DNA of 8,918 nucleotides from Promethearchaeota archaeon. Its GTDB lineage: Archaea > Asgardarchaeota > Lokiarchaeia > Sigyniarchaeales > SOKP01. Below the pieces are notes generated by a model, which did not search any database, was not told where the DNA came from, and saw nothing but the letters and a program-made list of their open reading frames with translations. Location of the stretch: contig SDNM01000051.1 of the NCBI GenBank assembly GCA_004524385.1, positions 1 to 8,918 of the forward strand. The letters run 5' to 3'. Of the stretch, positions 6,030-8,918 are shown piece by piece (position 1 is the stretch's first letter; the number at the start of each line of letters is the position of its first letter). A program made the translations under genes and the position numbers.

Positions 6030-8096
6030 TTATAGTGCCTTATAATATCTCGAACTATTAATAAAATTAAGTTCTAAGTAGTGACCTTCATGTTCTATGA
6101 TTGTTCTACTTGTATAAAAATCTTGCTGGCAATACTGATTATCGAATCGTTTATAATCTCCTAAATCAATTTTGTTACCGTCTACATACATGGGGTCATC
6201 CCAACTCACAGTCACATCGCCTTGAGAAGGGGAAGTATAACTAATATCATAACCCAAGGATAATGGAGTAACACTCATGGTGATATCCAATATAGCGTCC
6301 TGAAAATCCTCAAAAGATCCATAAGTATCCTTATCACCTAATTCTACAACATATAAATTCTTATAACCTCGGGTCTGAAGCTCGTAATCTGAAACCCATG
6401 TTGAAGGTTCATAAGTGTAAAGTGCCACATAACCGTCATCTTTAGCACCCATTGACCATTTATCGCTCAAATAAACATCATCAAAAGCCGATCGAGGAAA
6501 ATAAGCATGATTATAAAACTTATAGCCTGTAAAGAGATTCATTAAGAAGATTACTAACTCTGCTTCAAAAGGCATAACCTCTCTATCGTATTGGATGACA
6601 CCAATATTCTTATATAAGGTCGCTCGAGGTTTCCACCCGCCCATAAAAAATTGGTTTAAACCATGAGTATATCCACCTGGAGAATTTGTAAAAACATAAG
6701 CATCATCATCCAAAGTTGCCTGCCAAATCATTTCTTGTGCTCCGTTCATTCCTTTCATGTGATCTTGTACACCTGAAAGTTGATAATTTGGTGTCCGATA
6801 TGTATAGATATTTGCGGCCTCAAGCATAATTCCCTGGGTTATCCCTCTGATTGTTTGAGAATAATCGCTAAGAGAAATTCCTTTTATGAAAGCCATGAAT
6901 TTTAAAAAATCCATGAGGATTTGAGGTCCAAATAAAGTCATAGGGTCTCTATTATTATCTACTACATGATCAAATGTTGCTTCAATTGTTTGAGGTGCTA
7001 AATGAGCTTGTAATCCTAACCAATACATTAAATCATTTTCATAATCTACTCCATATTCATCTCCTTCACTTAAATATAGATTATGTCTTTCCTTACTTTC
7101 ACAATTAAGGGTTGAATTTTGCGCAATTAGCTCGAATATGGGGGGAGGAGCATAATGATCACTTGTTGCTAAAGCAACTGCTGCCATATTGTTAGGATCA
7201 CAAGTATCATGCTCTCCTATTCCCAACATAATCCATACCGCATCTGAGACACTATCCCGTGTATTTGTGCCTACATGAGAAGTGTCATAAGTACGCCCCA
7301 TTGAAGTAGCATACCTGTTTTTAAAATAATTAATAGCAAAACCAAAAGCCATCAGATCTAGCACCATGGCTGCTTTTCGCGCAATTTCCTCATCTAAAGC
7401 AAAGTCTACTAGATTTACTAAAGCAGCAATATCTTCAACATAATAAGTATTTGAGTGCCATTCAGAAAAACCAAATTGACCGCGCCAATTTAACCATTGT
7501 TTAACGTAAGGAGTTGCATGTAAGACTTTCTCATATCCAGTCATATCTGAATTTGTGAAAAGATCACCGGGAAATAATTGTCCAACAAGTAGTTCCGATG
7601 TATGATAGAGGATTTGATGATTCTCTGTTGTAAAAATTGCTGAATCACTGCTGGGTTCATCGTGCCAATATTTTGCTTTCCCTAAAGCATCACATATTTT
7701 ATCCCTTGTAGCTGTAGACAAAACTGATTTATTTATATCTAAATAGAGCATCCTAATTAAGGAATTCATTCTAAAATCCATACAATCTTCATAATTATAA
7801 ATTTTTCCAAGTGAATCGACAATCGAATCATCATTTACTGACATATTTAAATAAATTCTTGAAGATTGTGCATAAAAACCCTCATTACCTTCACTGCCAT
7901 CTAAATATATATCCTGTCGAGTCCTATATCCAACCGTGGCATTAAAATAATCAAACATATCAAAATTTCGAATAAAAGTAGTACGCATCGTGTATTCCCA
8001 TTTTACATTAATCTCTTCAGCAGATATAAGGGAAATTTGTTGAACAAGTATAATAAGAATGATAGGAATCACTAAAGATCGGGCTTTTTTAAACAT
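6030..8096 (-). CDS. Secreted alpha-toroid-like protein, possibly carbohydrate-active
   Basis: This 688-residue protein starts with a clear signal peptide: a basic MFKKARS start, a hydrophobic core at about 8-24 and likely cleavage after ISA (24-26). Mature residues from about 130 to 460 are helix-rich. They include TTENHQILYHTSELLVGQ (156-173), FGFSEWHSNTYYVED (208-222) and GRTYD (267-271), which are conserved-looking blocks with buried aromatic residues and candidate catalytic residues (E158, H160, E212, H214, Y218). This arrangement recalls alpha/alpha-toroid polysaccharide lyases and related bacterial proteins of unknown function. A beta-rich C-terminal part (about 555-688) follows. There is no C-terminal membrane anchor or sorting signal, so the protein is probably released or held by partners. 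It leads a two-gene unit with the membrane protein. I recognise the style of the fold, not a named family, so glycan cleavage is only a suggestion. Confidence 0.85.
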   Translation of the reverse strand: MFKKARSLVIPIILIILVQQISLISAEEINVKWEYTMRTTFIRNFDMFDYFNATVGYRTRQDIYLDGSEGNEGFYAQSSRIYLNMSVNDDSIVDSLGKIYNYEDCMDFRMNSLIRMLYLDINKSVLSTATRDKICDALGKAKYWHDEPSSDSAIFTTENHQILYHTSELLVGQLFPGDLFTNSDMTGYEKVLHATPYVKQWLNWRGQFGFSEWHSNTYYVEDIAALVNLVDFALDEEIARKAAMVLDLMAFGFAINYFKNRYATSMGRTYDTSHVGTNTRDSVSDAVWIMLGIGEHDTCDPNNMAAVALATSDHYAPPPIFELIAQNSTLNCESKERHNLYLSEGDEYGVDYENDLMYWLGLQAHLAPQTIEATFDHVVDNNRDPMTLFGPQILMDFLKFMAFIKGISLSDYSQTIRGITQGIMLEAANIYTYRTPNYQLSGVQDHMKGMNGAQEMIWQATLDDDAYVFTNSPGGYTHGLNQFFMGGWKPRATLYKNIGVIQYDREVMPFEAELVIFLMNLFTGYKFYNHAYFPRSAFDDVYLSDKWSMGAKDDGYVALYTYEPSTWVSDYELQTRGYKNLYVVELGDKDTYGSFEDFQDAILDITMSVTPLSLGYDISYTSPSQGDVTVSWDDPMYVDGNKIDLGDYKRFDNQYCQQDFYTSRTIIEHEGHYLELNFINSSRYYKAL

Positions 8097-8108
8097 CTCA
8101 ATAATAAA

Positions 8109-8129
8109 TATTTATAGTTACTTAAAAAG
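8109..8129 (-). promoter_or_regulatory. TATA-like elements upstream of the secreted-protein gene
   Basis: On the minus strand CTTTTTAAG (8129-8121) is centred about 28 nt before the ATG at 8096, which is the spacing expected for a nearly leaderless archaeal transcript. A better-looking TATAAATA (8116-8109) lies closer and would place initiation inside the gene. No Shine-Dalgarno-like site precedes the ATG. The choice between them is by eye. Confidence 0.4.
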
Positions 8130-8155
8130 AATTTTTAAAAGCCTCTCTGATTTTT

Positions 8156-8196
8156 GTCGGCACACCCCCGCCTTCTATTTTCTTTTCTTCTCTCTT
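8156..8196. other. GC-rich patch followed by pyrimidine tract
   Basis: In otherwise AT-rich non-coding DNA, GTCGGCACACCCCCGCC (8156-8172) is almost entirely G/C and is followed on the plus strand by a tract of pyrimidines broken by a single A at 8177 (to 8196). No gene reads into it on the plus strand. It could be part of a small RNA with a T-rich end, or chance. The remainder of the 8097-8334 spacer shows only a weak hairpin, TCCGTT/AACGGA (8222-8227 with 8235-8240, 7-nt loop). Confidence 0.25.
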
Positions 8197-8334
8197 AAAA
8201 GCTTGTACATAATTGTCTTATTCCGTTCTTTCGCAACGGATTATAATTTAAAGACCCTAAATATTAATATTCGAATTTTTACTAACTTTATGAATTAGAA
8301 AATTTACACGGTGTCTTAATTTATTATTTACAAA

Positions 8335-8547
8335 ATGAGTATTAAAAATAAGATGTCAAAAGCATTAACAAAAATATCTTCATATTTCGATTGGGAATTA
8401 AAATTTAAAAAAACCTCAAATTTTAAGCATAATGCTAATTCTAATTATAATTCAAAATTGAAAAAAGATAATAAAAATTCCCTTGGAATATCTGATAAAA
8501 GCTTTAAAGATTTTATGAAGAAATGGAAAGAGAAGAATTTATCTTAA
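8335..8547 (+). CDS. Small basic hypothetical protein (doubtful)
   Basis: This open frame of 70 residues starts with ATG at 8335 and is rich in Lys, Asn and Ser. It is low in complexity in the middle (30-48), and the ending FKDFMKKWKEKN (57-68) could form an amphipathic basic helix. There is no signal peptide, membrane segment or recognisable motif. It is convergent with the GMP synthase gene, with stops 9 nt apart. AAAATTTAC (8298-8306) is a possible TATA element about 32 nt upstream, with no Shine-Dalgarno site. The DNA is very AT-rich (13 of 60 bases G/C at 8341-8400), where chance open frames made of AAA/AAT codons are common but stops are also frequent. I consider it about as likely real as not. 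Confidence 0.45.
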   Translation: MSIKNKMSKALTKISSYFDWELKFKKTSNFKHNANSNYNSKLKKDNKNSLGISDKSFKDFMKKWKEKNLS

Positions 8548-8556
8548 TTGCTTTTA

Positions 8557-8918
8557 TTATACATATTCTATTGTAGCAGGTGGTTTTGAGGTTACATCAA
8601 TATAGATGTTTCTTGTTTCTGGGATCTCAAGTAATTTCTCTTTTAATTCATTAAAAATCTCGAAAGGCAAATTGGTTACGCTTGCCGTTCTTGCATCAAT
8701 GCTATTAATACTTCTAATGACAACATCATATTTACCATCCTTATTGCCTCCCAATTCATAGAAAATTCTTGCATGATCAGTTAATTTAGAAGCTTTAGAT
8801 GTTAATTTTTCAAAATCCCATTCTCCTTTCTCACAAAGTGGTGCCATATAAGTCCTTTTTCCCTTTACTAGTCCTGTTACCTCTCTTGTTAAAATATTTT
8901 CACTACTAATTGCTGCAA
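8557..8918 (-). CDS. guaA: GMP synthase, C-terminal part (5' end beyond window)
   Basis: The frame is open to the right edge and 119 residues are visible; the ATG at 8847 is internal, because the frame continues upstream with sense codons. The ending DVTSKPPATIEYV matches the highly conserved C-terminus of GMP synthase (typically DITSKPPATIEWE). RSINSIDARTASVTNLPFEI matches the preceding dimerisation-domain block (RAVxSxDxMTA...LP). The enzyme aminates XMP to GMP using ATP in the cytoplasm. In archaea the ATP-pyrophosphatase/dimerisation part is often a separate subunit (GuaAb), and this fragment cannot tell whether a glutaminase domain is fused. The stretch between KRTYMAP and YDVVIRS is longer and less typical than in well-known GuaA proteins, including a GGNKDGK turn, so this may be a divergent lineage of the enzyme. 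Confidence 0.92.
   Translation of the reverse strand, partial: AAISSENILTREVTGLVKGKRTYMAPLCEKGEWDFEKLTSKASKLTDHARIFYELGGNKDGKYDVVIRSINSIDARTASVTNLPFEIFNELKEKLLEIPETRNIYIDVTSKPPATIEYV

Noticed and set aside
8059..8298. Plus-strand open frame of 79 residues
   Set aside because: It starts antisense to the signal peptide of the secreted protein and runs through AT-rich spacer; it has no motif or promoter support and looks like a chance frame.
8557..8847. GMP synthase fragment as a complete 96-residue gene starting at 8847
   Set aside because: The frame stays open upstream to the window edge with in-family sequence, so the ATG at 8847 is an internal methionine.

Overview
The window most likely comes from an archaeon, and an Asgard-type (Lokiarchaeia-like) lineage is the best guess. 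Supporting this are a stand-alone Ras/Rab/Arf-like small GTPase, an archaeal PolB2-type family B DNA polymerase, TATA-like elements close to the start codons of first genes, Shine-Dalgarno-like AAAGGA motifs only before internal operon genes, and AT-rich DNA. This is an inference from gene content; no rRNA or other phylogenetic marker is present.

Layout from left to right. (1) Minus strand, 1-1448: a cysteine-rich DUF3795 protein is followed 20 nt later by a radical SAM/SPASM enzyme that runs off the left edge; they look like one transcription unit. (2) Bases 1449-1669 form a divergent promoter region with a tandem 12-bp repeat. (3) Plus strand, 1670-2188: a 172-residue small GTPase. (4) Plus strand, 2302-4975: a small coiled-coil protein sits one base away from an 800-residue family B polymerase. 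Its exonuclease motifs are destroyed, its motifs B and C are altered, and its C-terminus resembles a PCNA-binding peptide. (5) Convergent to it, minus strand 8096-5026: a secreted 688-residue protein that looks like an alpha-toroid carbohydrate-active protein, followed 14 nt later by a polytopic membrane protein with a trace of the second UbiA prenyltransferase motif. (6) Bases 8097-8334 are non-coding with a short GC-rich and pyrimidine-rich patch. (7) A doubtful small basic ORF on the plus strand at 8335-8547. (8) Minus strand, 8557 to the right edge: the C-terminal part of GMP synthase.

The most interesting unit is the small protein plus PolB2 pair. The sequence suggests a non-proofreading, catalytically altered polymerase made together with a dedicated small partner and possibly recruited to the sliding clamp. 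This could be an archaeal damage-tolerance or mutagenesis module. The secreted protein plus UbiA-like membrane protein is a second, largely undescribed pair. No mobile element, CRISPR array, tRNA or rRNA was seen.
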